Below are positions 7,718 through 16,369 of a stretch of 29,405 nucleotides of DNA, piece after piece (the first letter of the stretch is position 1; each line of letters opens with the position of its first letter). This DNA comes from Mageeibacillus sp. UBA5438 (GTDB taxonomy: Bacteria > Bacillota > Clostridia > Saccharofermentanales > DTU023). The notes under the pieces were generated by a model. It searched no databases. It was not told the DNA's origin and was given only the letters and a program-made list of their open reading frames with translations. The DNA lies in the NCBI GenBank assembly GCA_002427535.1, contig DIRK01000015.1:1-29405 (forward strand), given 5' to 3'. The translations under genes and the position numbers were made by a program.

Positions 7718-8746
7718 TTGAACATTCGTAAGATTGCAGAATTAGCCGGCGTGTCGGTGGCGACAGTGTCACGCGTATTTAACCACCCTGAACGCGTGTT
7801 GCCCGAGACGCGTGAGCGCGTACTCGCGGTCACGCGGGAGCATAATTTTACGCCAAACTGGTTTGCCCGCGGCCTGACACTCGGTGCGACGAAGACGATC
7901 GCGCTACTCATTCCCGCTATTGATTCCTATTTTAGTCAGAATATTATCTCCGGTGTTGAGACCGTGGCAGGCAACAAAGGCTATGTCGTGCTTTTTTGTC
8001 AGACGCACGGTGATCAGGAGGTTGAATTTGACTTTTTGAAGCTGATGAAAACGCGCAAGGTCGACGGTATTATCCAAGTACAATCCCAGCTGTCTGAAAC
8101 TGATTTCCACGAACCCCTCTCGCTTAACATGCCACGTGTTCACATTGGAAAAAATCAAGACTGCGGCTGCCATATGGTGTGTTATCTCGATTACGAAGAG
8201 GCTGCCTTCCGTCTCGTCAAGCATCTTTTGACCTTGGGTCACCGGTACATCAGCCTGCTTTACGATGACAAGCGAGACGGTGAGCTGGCAGATGAGATGG
8301 AGAGCGGCTTGAAGCGCGCAGGCAGGGAAGCACAGTGCGAAGCCCATCTGTCGATCTTTCGGGCAGAAGACTCCGCTCAAGGCGGTTACCGGGCGTTTCA
8401 ACGCATGGTTCAAAAAGGGACTATCCCGGATGTGCTTGTCACCGCCGGTGATCTTCAGGCGATCGGCATATTAAAAGCGGCCCGGGATGGGCATATCTCC
8501 ATCCCGGAGGATATGGCGCTTGCCTGCTTTAATGATTCGCCTGTCTGCAGCGTCGTATCGCCGGCTATTACCAGCGTTGAGATGCCTGCGGCCAAGCTCG
8601 GAATGGCTGCCGCGCGACTGCTGTTTGACAGCATTGAAGACGACACGCGCGATCCTGATATCTTGCAAGAAATGATCTTGCAGCCTAAGTTGAAAATCAG
8701 AGAATCCTGCGGGAATAAAACCGGGATTTTCGAATTGTTTGTGTAA
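7718..8746 (+). CDS. LacI family transcriptional regulator
   Basis: This is a 342-residue protein of normal length for the family. The N-terminal helix-turn-helix and hinge helix are clear: IRKIAELAGVSVATVSRVFN at 3-22, then PETRERVLA. A periplasmic-binding-like effector domain follows from about 60 (TIALLIPAIDSYFSQNII) to the end, with the typical LVTAGDLQAIGILKAARD and ITSVEMPAAKLGMAAARLL stretches. The start is TTG 7718-7720, with GAAAGGG seven bases upstream; no ATG lies at a sensible place. It is divergent from the NCS1 permease and 13 bases upstream of the flavoprotein gene. It therefore probably controls both in response to a nucleobase-type ligand. The ligand is inferred from context only. 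Confidence 0.93.
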   Translation: MNIRKIAELAGVSVATVSRVFNHPERVLPETRERVLAVTREHNFTPNWFARGLTLGATKTIALLIPAIDSYFSQNIISGVETVAGNKGYVVLFCQTHGDQEVEFDFLKLMKTRKVDGIIQVQSQLSETDFHEPLSLNMPRVHIGKNQDCGCHMVCYLDYEEAAFRLVKHLLTLGHRYISLLYDDKRDGELADEMESGLKRAGREAQCEAHLSIFRAEDSAQGGYRAFQRMVQKGTIPDVLVTAGDLQAIGILKAARDGHISIPEDMALACFNDSPVCSVVSPAITSVEMPAAKLGMAAARLLFDSIEDDTRDPDILQEMILQPKLKIRESCGNKTGIFELFV

Positions 8747-8759
8747 GAGGTAAGTAACG

Positions 8760-9875
8760 ATGGCTTATGAAACGGAACTCATGGGTTTGACCTTGAAGAA
8801 CCCGATTATGACAGCTTCCGGCCCTTGGGCCGGGAATGCGGCGGGCATTCAGCGCTGCATCGATGAGGGGGCGGCTGCCGTTATTACAGAGACCATCTCG
8901 CTTGAGGCCAGGGAGCGTATCAGTCCCCGATTATTTGCCGAAGAAAATAAACTGTTTAATACGATGCTGTACTCCTATATGCATTTGGAGGAATGGGAGG
9001 ACGAATTTCGCAAGATTGACCGCAAGGACGCCAAGATCATCTGCAGTATTTGGGGAGCGACGCCTTCGGAGATTGCTTATCTTGCCCGAAAAGTAGAGCA
9101 TATGGGAGCCGATGCGATTGAACTTTCTATCTCGGCTCCCATCGGCAGCCGGAATCGCTTCTTATCCCAGGTGTCTGACATCTATGAGTACGCCTTGGCC
9201 TGTGTCGGAGCGGTCAATATACCGGTTATGGTCAAGCTTTCCTACGAGGCATCCTGCTCTCCGTGGTTTTTGCGTGAGCTGGAACAGGCCGGTGTCCAGG
9301 CGGTCAGTGCGATCGATGCCCTGAAAGGTTTGGCGGGTGTTGATATTGAGACAGGAAAGACACGGATGCCGACTTACGGCGGTTACACGGGTTCGCATAT
9401 CCACCCCGTGTCGTTGGCCACGACAGCGACATTGCACCAGCATACGCGCCTGCCGGTTGTCAGTTCGGGTGGCGTCATGAGCCATGAGGCGGTGTTGGAA
9501 TTTATGATGTTGGGCGCCACCGCGGTTCAGCTTGCCTCGGCGATTTTATTCAGCGGCTATGAGGTGATTTCTGACACCATTGATTCATTTGAACGCTGGA
9601 TGCAGGAGCATTATTTCACCGATATCGCGACCATTCGCGGCAATGCGCTCCCCTCGCTTCATGCGTACGAGGACATTGTCCCGGGCGATCTGTGTGCCGC
9701 TCCCATGGAGAAATGCCAGCGAATCGATTGCAAAATCTGTGTTCAGAGCTGTCTGCCGCATGCGGTTTACTATGACGATACCGGCAGTATTGTGATCGAT
9801 GAACTTTTATGTGACGGCTGCGGTCTTTGCGTCGCCCGTTGTCCCTACCGTTTACTCACGCTTGAGTGGAATTAA
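8760..9875 (+). CDS. Dihydroorotate dehydrogenase/PreA-like FMN protein with C-terminal 2[4Fe-4S] ferredoxin domain
   Basis: This is a 371-residue protein. Residues 1-300 form a dihydroorotate-dehydrogenase-type FMN barrel (LKNPIMTASGPWAGN at the start, VMVKLS at 156-161, PVVSSGGVMS at 232-241 for phosphate binding). Residues 319-361 form a ferredoxin domain with clusters C319/C324/C327/C331 and C351/C354/C357/C361. This matches the domain layout of the PreA subunit of NAD-dependent dihydropyrimidine dehydrogenase, which reduces uracil or thymine or runs in reverse. The conserved SCP loop that holds the catalytic cysteine of dihydroorotate and dihydropyrimidine dehydrogenases reads SAP here (125-127), so chemistry or substrate may differ. 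No PreT-like partner is adjacent; ferredoxin may be the direct electron carrier. It lies 13 bases after the LacI regulator gene and probably shares its transcript. Confidence 0.82.
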   Translation: MAYETELMGLTLKNPIMTASGPWAGNAAGIQRCIDEGAAAVITETISLEARERISPRLFAEENKLFNTMLYSYMHLEEWEDEFRKIDRKDAKIICSIWGATPSEIAYLARKVEHMGADAIELSISAPIGSRNRFLSQVSDIYEYALACVGAVNIPVMVKLSYEASCSPWFLRELEQAGVQAVSAIDALKGLAGVDIETGKTRMPTYGGYTGSHIHPVSLATTATLHQHTRLPVVSSGGVMSHEAVLEFMMLGATAVQLASAILFSGYEVISDTIDSFERWMQEHYFTDIATIRGNALPSLHAYEDIVPGDLCAAPMEKCQRIDCKICVQSCLPHAVYYDDTGSIVIDELLCDGCGLCVARCPYRLLTLEWN

Positions 9876-9917
9876 ACTGACCGACATCCTCATATGTTGA
9901 ATTTGCCCTACGAGTCC

Positions 9918-9940
9918 CGAAAAATGGGGGGAATTTTTCG
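9918..9940. terminator. Hairpin between the flavoprotein and Mo-hydroxylase genes, possible terminator
   Basis: CGAAAAAT (9918-9925) and ATTTTTCG (9933-9940) form an 8-bp stem around GGGGGGA. The T run is inside the stem rather than after it, so termination is uncertain. It sits directly before the promoter at 9941. Confidence 0.4.
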
Positions 9941-9969
9941 TAGACATAACCTATGAAATTAGTTACAAT
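9941..9969 (+). promoter_or_regulatory. Promoter of the Mo-hydroxylase/amidohydrolase operon
   Basis: TAGACA (9941-9946) and TACAAT (9964-9969) each match the sigma-A consensus in five of six bases and are 17 apart. The ATG at 10017 is about 40 bases past the predicted start, behind GGAGGGAG. Confidence 0.7.
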
Positions 9970-10016
9970 GATTCAAAAGTAAGTCTCCAACGCATGACAT
10001 GGAGGGAGCGAATTAG

Positions 10017-12347
10017 ATGAAAACACATACCATCGGAAAATCAATCGGAAGGATTGACGCCCGCGCAAAGGTGACGGGAAGGGCGGAGTTCGGTGCGGAC
10101 ATCCGCTTGCCTGATCTTTTGTACCTCAAGGGCGTCTACAGTGAGTACGCACACGCAAAATTACTGGCGGTGCACACGGAAGAAGCAGAGAAGATGCCGG
10201 GTGTTGCGATTGTTGTGACGGGCAAAGACATCCCGGGCGAGAAAATGATCGGTGAGTTGTACATTGATCAATATCCGATTGCCTACGATAAGGTTCGCTA
10301 TCTGGGCGACGTTATCGCAGTGGTAGCGGCCGAAACACAAGAACAGGCAAATGCGGCAGCAGCACGTGTCACAGCAGATTATGAACCGCTGCCTGTGTTA
10401 GGTTCTCCTCGTATCGCGCTTGGCAGCGAGAATGTGATCAACGAAGAGTATCCTGACAATGTCTGCGGTGTGGTCCACACGCGTAAGGGCGATGTGGCAA
10501 AAGGCTTTGAAGAAGCAGAAGTCGTGATTGAGTCGACCTATAAAACAGATTTCGTTGAGCACGCCTATCTGGAGCCGGAATCAGTCACAGCTGTGCCGAG
10601 CAGGATGCGTCCGGAGCTTACCATTTATGGTTCCATGCACGCGCCTTATAATGCGAGAATTTCGCTCCATCGTACACTCAATGTTCCGATGGCGCAGCTG
10701 ACACTTCGTCCGAGTACGGTCGGCGGATCATTCGGCGGCAAAATTGAGACGGCTGAAGCGATGTCGATCCGTGCGGGACTTGTCGCATTGAAAACGGGCC
10801 GTCCGGCGAAATACACGCTGACACGTGAAGAGTCCATCCGCGAAAGTTATAAACGCCACCCGATTGAGTTTGAAGTCAAACTCGGTGCCACAAAAGACGG
10901 CATCTTAAAGGTGATGCACGTTGATTCGATCTCCGATGCCGGTGCGTACACGAATATGTCACCTCCGGTTGCTTACAAAACAGCCACCTTGGGCCCCGGC
11001 CCCTATCGCCTCGACCATGTCGATTACAGGGCGAGAGCTGTTTTGACGAATAACAATCACACGGGCTCCATGCGCGGCTTTGGTACACCACAGGCGATTT
11101 TCGCAATGGAAAACAGCATGGATGAATTGGCGGACAAACTAGGTATGTCTCCGACGGAGTTCAGACGGAAAAATATCCTGGTCAACGGTGATGTTTCGGG
11201 GACAGGCCATCTGATGGACTTCCACGAAGTGAGTATGCTGTCTGTCATGGAAAAAGCGGCCGAAGAACTTGACTTCGATCGCAAATTTGCCCAATACAAA
11301 GAAGAGAATAAAGATCCGAAGCGCCGCGTTCGCCGGGGCGTCGGAATTGCCGTCTCCATGCGCGGCGCAAGCGTTGGCGCGGATGGTAATGGCTTTGACG
11401 TCGCGCGTATCTTGATTGAAGTCATGAAGGATGCAAGTGTTCACGCGAATACGGGACTTGTCGAGCTTGGGCAGGGACTTCGTACCGCCCAAATGCAGAT
11501 GGTCGCGGAAGGCCTAGGCGTTGACGTCAGTCGCGTTACTATGGGTGACACGGACACATCACGTTCTCCTGCGACCGGAGCCTGTATCGCCTCTCGCGGG
11601 ACGATGCTCGGTGGCGGCGCTATTTTCGACGCGACTCAGCGCATTAGAGCGATTCTCGTTGAAGGTCTCAAAAAGACATATGGCGACGATATCGGGGAGG
11701 TCAACTTTGAAAAAGACCGCGTCACGTTTGACGACAAAGATTTAAGCTTTGAGGAAGTGGTCAAGATCTGTTACGGGCATAACTTAACGCCTATGGCTCC
11801 CGGTACTTACAGCGTCCCGATCACTGATTGGTGTGAAGAAAAAGGATTCGGCGAGCCCTTCTACACCTACACCTATTCATGCCACGCCGCAGAGGTCGAA
11901 GTGGATCTCGACGTCGGCACGGTAGAAGTCATTAAAATGGTTGGTGCCCATGACCCCGGCCGGGCGATCAACCCGACCTTCCTGCACGGGCAGATTTATG
12001 GCGGATTGGCGATGGCTCAGGGAATGGCCTTGTTAGAAGATTTAGGCCACAGCGAAAAGACCGGCGGCTTGAAGAATCAGAACTTTGCCGACTATCTCCT
12101 GCCGACGATCCTTGACGTGCCTGATACGAACGTACCGATTTTGGACGAGCATCCCGATCCGAGAAGCGCGTTCGGCGGACGTTCGATGGGAGAACCCGCG
12201 ACAGAACCTGGCGCAGGGGCGCTTGCTTGCGCGGTCAATATGGCGCTTGGGAAACCCGGCATGATTAAACAGTTGCCATTTGACCTCGACCGCGTATTCG
12301 CGGCCGCACAAGAACTATGGGGGGATGACGATGTTGAAATTTCGTAA
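10017..12347 (+). CDS. Molybdenum hydroxylase, molybdopterin-binding (large) subunit, xanthine dehydrogenase family
   Basis: This is a 776-residue catalytic subunit. Visible landmarks are an N-terminal hammerhead domain (GRAEFGADIRLPDLLYLKGV at 21-40), EHAYLEPE at 181-188, the cofactor loop GGSFGGK at 236-242, MRGFGTPQ at 352-359, LVELGQGLRT and SRGTMLGGG. The C-terminal SMGEPATEPGAGAL contains the probable catalytic glutamate E726. The CO-dehydrogenase loop AYRCSFR is absent. The family hydroxylates N-heterocycles or aldehydes, with water as oxygen donor, at a Mo-cytosine-dinucleotide or similar cofactor. Subunit order Mo-FAD-FeS equals E. coli xdhABC. RBS GGAGGGAG sits eight bases upstream of ATG. 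Whether the cofactor carries labile selenium, as in purinolytic clostridia, cannot be seen here. The substrate is probably a purine-, pyrimidine- or nicotinate-like ring (inference). Confidence 0.92.
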   Translation: MKTHTIGKSIGRIDARAKVTGRAEFGADIRLPDLLYLKGVYSEYAHAKLLAVHTEEAEKMPGVAIVVTGKDIPGEKMIGELYIDQYPIAYDKVRYLGDVIAVVAAETQEQANAAAARVTADYEPLPVLGSPRIALGSENVINEEYPDNVCGVVHTRKGDVAKGFEEAEVVIESTYKTDFVEHAYLEPESVTAVPSRMRPELTIYGSMHAPYNARISLHRTLNVPMAQLTLRPSTVGGSFGGKIETAEAMSIRAGLVALKTGRPAKYTLTREESIRESYKRHPIEFEVKLGATKDGILKVMHVDSISDAGAYTNMSPPVAYKTATLGPGPYRLDHVDYRARAVLTNNNHTGSMRGFGTPQAIFAMENSMDELADKLGMSPTEFRRKNILVNGDVSGTGHLMDFHEVSMLSVMEKAAEELDFDRKFAQYKEENKDPKRRVRRGVGIAVSMRGASVGADGNGFDVARILIEVMKDASVHANTGLVELGQGLRTAQMQMVAEGLGVDVSRVTMGDTDTSRSPATGACIASRGTMLGGGAIFDATQRIRAILVEGLKKTYGDDIGEVNFEKDRVTFDDKDLSFEEVVKICYGHNLTPMAPGTYSVPITDWCEEKGFGEPFYTYTYSCHAAEVEVDLDVGTVEVIKMVGAHDPGRAINPTFLHGQIYGGLAMAQGMALLEDLGHSEKTGGLKNQNFADYLLPTILDVPDTNVPILDEHPDPRSAFGGRSMGEPATEPGAGALACAVNMALGKPGMIKQLPFDLDRVFAAAQELWGDDDVEIS

Positions 12348-13197
12348 TTATGTGAGAGTGGAATCGGAGGCGGCGTTCAAAGAAGCGATTGCTTCGATTG
12401 AAGGCCCCGTTGTATTGCTGGCGGGCGGGAGCGATGTTCTCGTCCAAGCCAGAGAAGACGATCGCTTCCGGGACCACACCGCCTTGGATATTTTCGGTGT
12501 CGAGGCCTGGCACCAGATTGTTGAGACAGAAAAGGATCTTGTCATAGGCGCCATAGCGACGCATGCCATGATTGCCGATTCACCGCTTGTCAATCGTTAT
12601 GCGCCGATTCTGGCGGAAGCCTCCCTCTCGGTGGGTTCGCCGCAGATCCGCAACCACTCGACGATTGGCGGTAATATCGCCAACGCATCACCGGCGGCAG
12701 ACACATTGGCGTCGCTGTCCGTCCTAGAAGCCGAGCTGGTCATTTTGGGTGAAAAAGGTGAGCGCAAGGTAGCTCTGGCGGACATCTTTGAAGGACCTTA
12801 TCGGACCAATCTTTCCGATCGCGATGTGATCGTCAGTGTCGTGATTCCAAAACTCCCCGAGAGTGTACGCTACAACTATACCAAGGTGGGCCGGCGCAAG
12901 GCGCTTTCTATCTCGCGCATGACGATTGCCACGTTAATCGAAACAGACCGTGAGGGTGTGGTGACCAAGTTCGACATGACACTTGGCGCAACCTTCCCGA
13001 AGCCCATGACTTTCCCAGATATTTCCGCGATGCTCGTGGGCAAAAAGCCCAGCTCAGACGATATCCGTGCGGTCGCCCGCGCCCTTTCGGACAAGATCCC
13101 TGAGATCGCGGGCATTCGCGCCTCGACACGCTACAAACAGCCTGTCTGTCGCCGCCTTGCTGAGCGCATCCTACATGAACTGATCGGAGATGAATAA
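12331..13197 (+). CDS. Molybdenum hydroxylase, FAD-binding subunit
   Basis: This is a 288-residue CoxM/XdhB-type subunit that carries FAD and takes electrons from the Fe-S subunit. Landmarks are LLAGGSDVLVQARED near residues 29-43, the FAD-pyrophosphate motif STIGGNIANASPAADT, the following LEAELVILGEKG strand and the C-terminal CO-dehydrogenase flavoprotein domain ending in CRRLAERILHELI. ATG 12331 was chosen because GGGGGGA ends about six bases before it; an upstream in-frame start at 12280 would lie deep inside the large-subunit gene. It overlaps that gene by 17 bases, so translation is coupled. The next subunit begins at its stop codon. Confidence 0.92.
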   Translation: MLKFRNYVRVESEAAFKEAIASIEGPVVLLAGGSDVLVQAREDDRFRDHTALDIFGVEAWHQIVETEKDLVIGAIATHAMIADSPLVNRYAPILAEASLSVGSPQIRNHSTIGGNIANASPAADTLASLSVLEAELVILGEKGERKVALADIFEGPYRTNLSDRDVIVSVVIPKLPESVRYNYTKVGRRKALSISRMTIATLIETDREGVVTKFDMTLGATFPKPMTFPDISAMLVGKKPSSDDIRAVARALSDKIPEIAGIRASTRYKQPVCRRLAERILHELIGDE

Positions 13198-13198
13198 C

Positions 13199-13675
13199 AT
13201 GCGTAAAATACCCCTATCTTTTACATTAAACGGAAAATCGTATGAAATTGAGGCCGATCCCGGCGCCCGCATGATCGATGTGATCCGAAATGATCTTGAG
13301 TTGACCGGGACAAAAGAAGGATGCGGCGTCGGTGAATGCGGTGCCTGTACCGTTATCTTTAACGGCGATCCGGTGGCCAGCTGCCTGCTTTTGGCAGGTC
13401 AAATGCAGGGCGCGGACATTCTCACGATCGAAGCCATGAGTGAGCTTGATCTGGGCCATTTGCTGCAAGACAAGTTTTTGGAAGAAGATGCCGTTCAGTG
13501 CGGCTTCTGCACGCCGGGATTTGTGCTTGTCGCCTACGCACTTTTGCAAAAGAATCCGAATGTGACAAGAGAAGAAATAAGAGAAGCAATTGCGGGCAAT
13601 ATCTGCCGCTGCACGGGCTATATTCCCATTGTGAACGCCATTGAAAAAACGGCGGAACATTTGAGAGACGCGTAG
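13199..13675 (+). CDS. Molybdenum hydroxylase, 2x[2Fe-2S] subunit
   Basis: This is a 158-residue small subunit of the xanthine-dehydrogenase/CO-dehydrogenase type. The plant-ferredoxin-like N-domain has C42, C47, C50 and C62 (KEGCGVGECGACTV). The helical C-domain has QCGFCTPGF and NICRCTGYIPI, the four ligands of the second cluster. It moves electrons from the Mo centre to FAD. ATG 13199 has CGGAGA eight bases upstream; ATG 13190, in the same frame, is too close to that site. It starts one base after the FAD-subunit stop. All eight cluster cysteines are present, so the complex looks functional. Confidence 0.93.
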   Translation: MRKIPLSFTLNGKSYEIEADPGARMIDVIRNDLELTGTKEGCGVGECGACTVIFNGDPVASCLLLAGQMQGADILTIEAMSELDLGHLLQDKFLEEDAVQCGFCTPGFVLVAYALLQKNPNVTREEIREAIAGNICRCTGYIPIVNAIEKTAEHLRDA

Positions 13676-13698
13676 CCCAGAAGAAAGAGGAATTGCAA

Positions 13699-14931
13699 AT
13701 GTCATTACTGATTAAAAACTGTACCCTGAGACATCAGGAGGGACTATGGGACGTCTACTGCGAGGGCAAGACGATTCATACGATCGGCCAGGGGCTCGAC
13801 CTTAAGGCTGACGAAGTGATCGACGTGGAAGGAAAACTTGTTGTTCCCGCGTTTATTGATCCCCATATCCACCTTGATAAAGTGAACATCCTCGACAGTG
13901 TCCGCAAGAATGTGAGCGGCACCTTGACCGAGGCGATCGAAATTATCTGGGACCGAAAGAAACAATACACCAATGAAGACGTCATCCTTCGCGCGGGAGC
14001 GGTGCTTGACAAGGCGCTCATGAACGGGACGCTTGCGATCCGCACCCATGTGGATATCGATACCATTGGCGGCTTGAAACCGCTGGAGGGCGTATTGGCG
14101 CTTCGTGAAACGTATAAAGATAAGATGACCCTGCAACTTGTCGCTTTCCCGCAGGAGGGGATCATCAAGGATCCCGGCTGTGACAAGCTGATGGAAGAGG
14201 CCATGAAGATGGGTTGTGACATTGTCGGCGGCATGCCGGCCAATGAGGACACGCCCGACGACAGCCTTGCTCATGTCAAATTCTGTTTCGATCTAGCGGA
14301 GCGTTATGACGCCGACGTCGACATGCACGTGGATGAGACGGACGATCCCTTCTACCGCACCCTTGAAATGGTTGCCGATGAGACGATTAAGCGCGGCTGG
14401 CAGGGCCGTGTGACAGCGGGCCATACATGTGCCTTAGCCGCTTATGACGACCATTACGCGGCCTATGTCATTGAGAAGGTCAAACGCGCCGGCATCCATA
14501 TGATCACGAATCCCGTGACAAACCTCATGCTGCAAGGGCGCCTGGACAAGCAGCCGATCCGCAGGGGCATTACCCGTGTGAAAGAATTGCTTGAGGCGGG
14601 CGTCAATGTCAGTTTCGGACAGGACTGCGTGAATGACACCTTCTATCCGCTCGGCTCCGCCGACATGCTGCAGGTGGCGAACATCACGGTGCACGCCGCG
14701 CAGATGAGCCTTCCGCCCGAACTTGAAAAAGTCTTTGATATGATCACCTTCGACGCGAATAAGATTATGAATCTTGAAGGCTACGGCATTGAAGAGGGTT
14801 GTACGGCCAATCTCGTTGTCGTAGATGCAAAGAATATCCGTGAGGCGATGGCATTGCAGCCCAATCGCCCCTATGTGATCCGCGAAGGTAAAGTGATCGT
14901 CAAGAACGAACGCAAGACCATTTATAACTAA
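13699..14931 (+). CDS. Cytosine deaminase-like amidohydrolase (CodA family)
   Basis: This is a 410-residue amidohydrolase-superfamily enzyme that hydrolyses cyclic amidines or amides with one metal ion. It lines up with E. coli CodA along its length: H56 and H58 (DPHIHLD), Q152 (AFPQEG), H210 and E213 (MHVDETD), H242 (AGHT), D309 (FGQDC), and LQGRLDKQPIRRGITRVKE. All metal and catalytic residues are kept. In the substrate pocket, E. coli D314 is C310 here and W319 is F315, so the substrate may not be cytosine; creatinine, isoguanine or another cyclic amidine are alternatives. ATG 13699 is preferred over TTG 13693 because AAGAGGA lies seven bases before it. It is the last gene of the Mo-hydroxylase operon, followed by a strong terminator. 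The adjoining hydroxylase suggests consecutive steps. Confidence 0.88.
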   Translation: MSLLIKNCTLRHQEGLWDVYCEGKTIHTIGQGLDLKADEVIDVEGKLVVPAFIDPHIHLDKVNILDSVRKNVSGTLTEAIEIIWDRKKQYTNEDVILRAGAVLDKALMNGTLAIRTHVDIDTIGGLKPLEGVLALRETYKDKMTLQLVAFPQEGIIKDPGCDKLMEEAMKMGCDIVGGMPANEDTPDDSLAHVKFCFDLAERYDADVDMHVDETDDPFYRTLEMVADETIKRGWQGRVTAGHTCALAAYDDHYAAYVIEKVKRAGIHMITNPVTNLMLQGRLDKQPIRRGITRVKELLEAGVNVSFGQDCVNDTFYPLGSADMLQVANITVHAAQMSLPPELEKVFDMITFDANKIMNLEGYGIEEGCTANLVVVDAKNIREAMALQPNRPYVIREGKVIVKNERKTIYN

Positions 14932-14960
14932 GACCTTGTCTTAAGCTATAACGATGATGT

Positions 14961-14995
14961 AAAGAGGTTCGCGCAAACGAGCCTCTTTTCTATTT
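14961..14995 (+). terminator. Intrinsic terminator of the Mo-hydroxylase/amidohydrolase operon
   Basis: AAAGAGGTTCG (14961-14971) pairs with CGAGCCTCTTT (14978-14988), an 11-bp stem with one G-T pair and loop CGCAAA, followed by a T-rich run. It begins about 30 bases after the stop codon. Confidence 0.88.
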
Positions 14996-15041
14996 ATATT
15001 TTTGAATAAAATAACAATATTCATGCTACTATATACGGTAT

Positions 15042-15072
15042 AGGTCTCCCGCTAGTAAGGGTGCATTGACCT
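15042..15072 (+). promoter_or_regulatory. Small structured leader before the ABC importer
   Basis: AGGTC (15042-15046) can pair with GACCT (15068-15072) around an inner CCC/GGG stem (15048-15050 with 15059-15061). AT-rich sequence with TACTAT and TATAGG boxes lies just upstream, but no convincing -35 was found. The role is unknown. Confidence 0.3.
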
Positions 15073-15100
15073 GTAATCACTTCAAAAAGAGGAGAGAAAG

Positions 15101-16321
15101 ATGAAAAGTAAATTTCAGCGCAGAATTATTATTGTTCTCATCATAGCACTGCTTATGGCGCTCATGGTAGCAGCAATCGGGTGCCGAAGAGAAGGCAGTG
15201 ATCCTTCAAAAGGCAAAGACGGTGACACGATCCTGATCGGTGGCGCGATGTCCATTACGGGCATACAAGCCCCTATTGACAGTCCGGCTCTGGAAGGTAT
15301 CCAGGTCGCGGTGGCGGAAATCAATGAAGCCGGAGGTATCAACGGCAAAAAACTTGAGTTCCATAACATGGACTCCAAATCGGACGCGGCCACGTCGGCA
15401 GAGGTCGCAAAACAACTGATTGACCAAGGAGCTGTTGCGATTATCACATCTTCAGACTATGACTTTGGCGGCCCGGCCGCTCGTGCGGCGCAGGAAGCCG
15501 GTGTCGTAGGTATCAGTCCGACAGGCTCTTCACCCTTATTCGGCAGTGATATGCTGGGCGACAAGCAGTTTACACTGTCCATGTGGAATACCACCATGGG
15601 CGCGGTGATTGCCGAAAAAGCGTATAACGAAGACGGCATGCGCACCGCCTATGTCATCACGGATGATTTCATTGATTACACAAAGAGCCTTTCGCGGTAC
15701 TTTGTTCAGTCCTTTGAACGACTGGGAGGCACGATTTTCAAAGAAGACATTTTCAGCCAGGGCAAAGTTGATACGGCAGCCCTGATCGCACACTACAAAG
15801 GACTTGCAGAGAAACCGGATTTCATTTACATCAGTTCTTACATGCCTGACCTCGGAACAATCATTAAAGAGTTCCGCACGGCGGGAATTGATCTTCCGAT
15901 TTACGGCGGCGATGCCTATGACGATCCTTCCATGTTTGAACTCTTAGGTGCGGAATTTGGCAATGACATTATTTTCGATACCCACAGCTATGTCAGCGCA
16001 GAAGCGGTGGAAGGTTTTGACGCGTATAACGAAGCTTACAAAGCGATCTTTAACGCAGATGTTATTGAGCCATGGTCACTGGCCGGCTACGATGTCGTGA
16101 TGGTGCTTACGGAGGCCATGCGCGAGACCAAAAGTACCGACGGGGATAAGATGGCCAAGTACATGGAATCGAAGACCTTTGAATTGAAGACAGGTACCTT
16201 GAAATGGTCCGACGCGGCAAGCGGCCATGAGCCGGATAAGTCGGCGGTCGTGGTTGAACTTGTGAACGGAAAACCGATCTTTAAAGGATGGGTTTCACCC
16301 GCCTTCATTCCCGCGCCCTAG
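15101..16321 (+). CDS. ABC transporter substrate-binding lipoprotein (Leu/Ile/Val-binding type)
   Basis: This is a 406-residue extracellular binding protein. Residues 1-27 are a lipoprotein signal peptide (basic start KSKFQRR, hydrophobic core, AIGC lipobox, lipidated C28). The mature part is a type I periplasmic-binding fold: ILIGGAMSITGIQAP, AVAEINEAGGINGKKLEF, and a long two-lobe domain to about 400. Such proteins bind branched-chain amino acids, amides, urea or aromatic compounds. Here the neighbouring enzymes point towards a nucleobase, cyclic amide or short amide, which is inference. A GAGGAG site lies before ATG 15101. It is the first gene of a five-gene importer operon with all usual parts. 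Confidence 0.92.
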   Translation: MKSKFQRRIIIVLIIALLMALMVAAIGCRREGSDPSKGKDGDTILIGGAMSITGIQAPIDSPALEGIQVAVAEINEAGGINGKKLEFHNMDSKSDAATSAEVAKQLIDQGAVAIITSSDYDFGGPAARAAQEAGVVGISPTGSSPLFGSDMLGDKQFTLSMWNTTMGAVIAEKAYNEDGMRTAYVITDDFIDYTKSLSRYFVQSFERLGGTIFKEDIFSQGKVDTAALIAHYKGLAEKPDFIYISSYMPDLGTIIKEFRTAGIDLPIYGGDAYDDPSMFELLGAEFGNDIIFDTHSYVSAEAVEGFDAYNEAYKAIFNADVIEPWSLAGYDVVMVLTEAMRETKSTDGDKMAKYMESKTFELKTGTLKWSDAASGHEPDKSAVVVELVNGKPIFKGWVSPAFIPAP

Positions 16322-16369
16322 GCGTGACTCGAATGGCTAACAAATAGCACGTGCAGGAGGATGTAAGAA

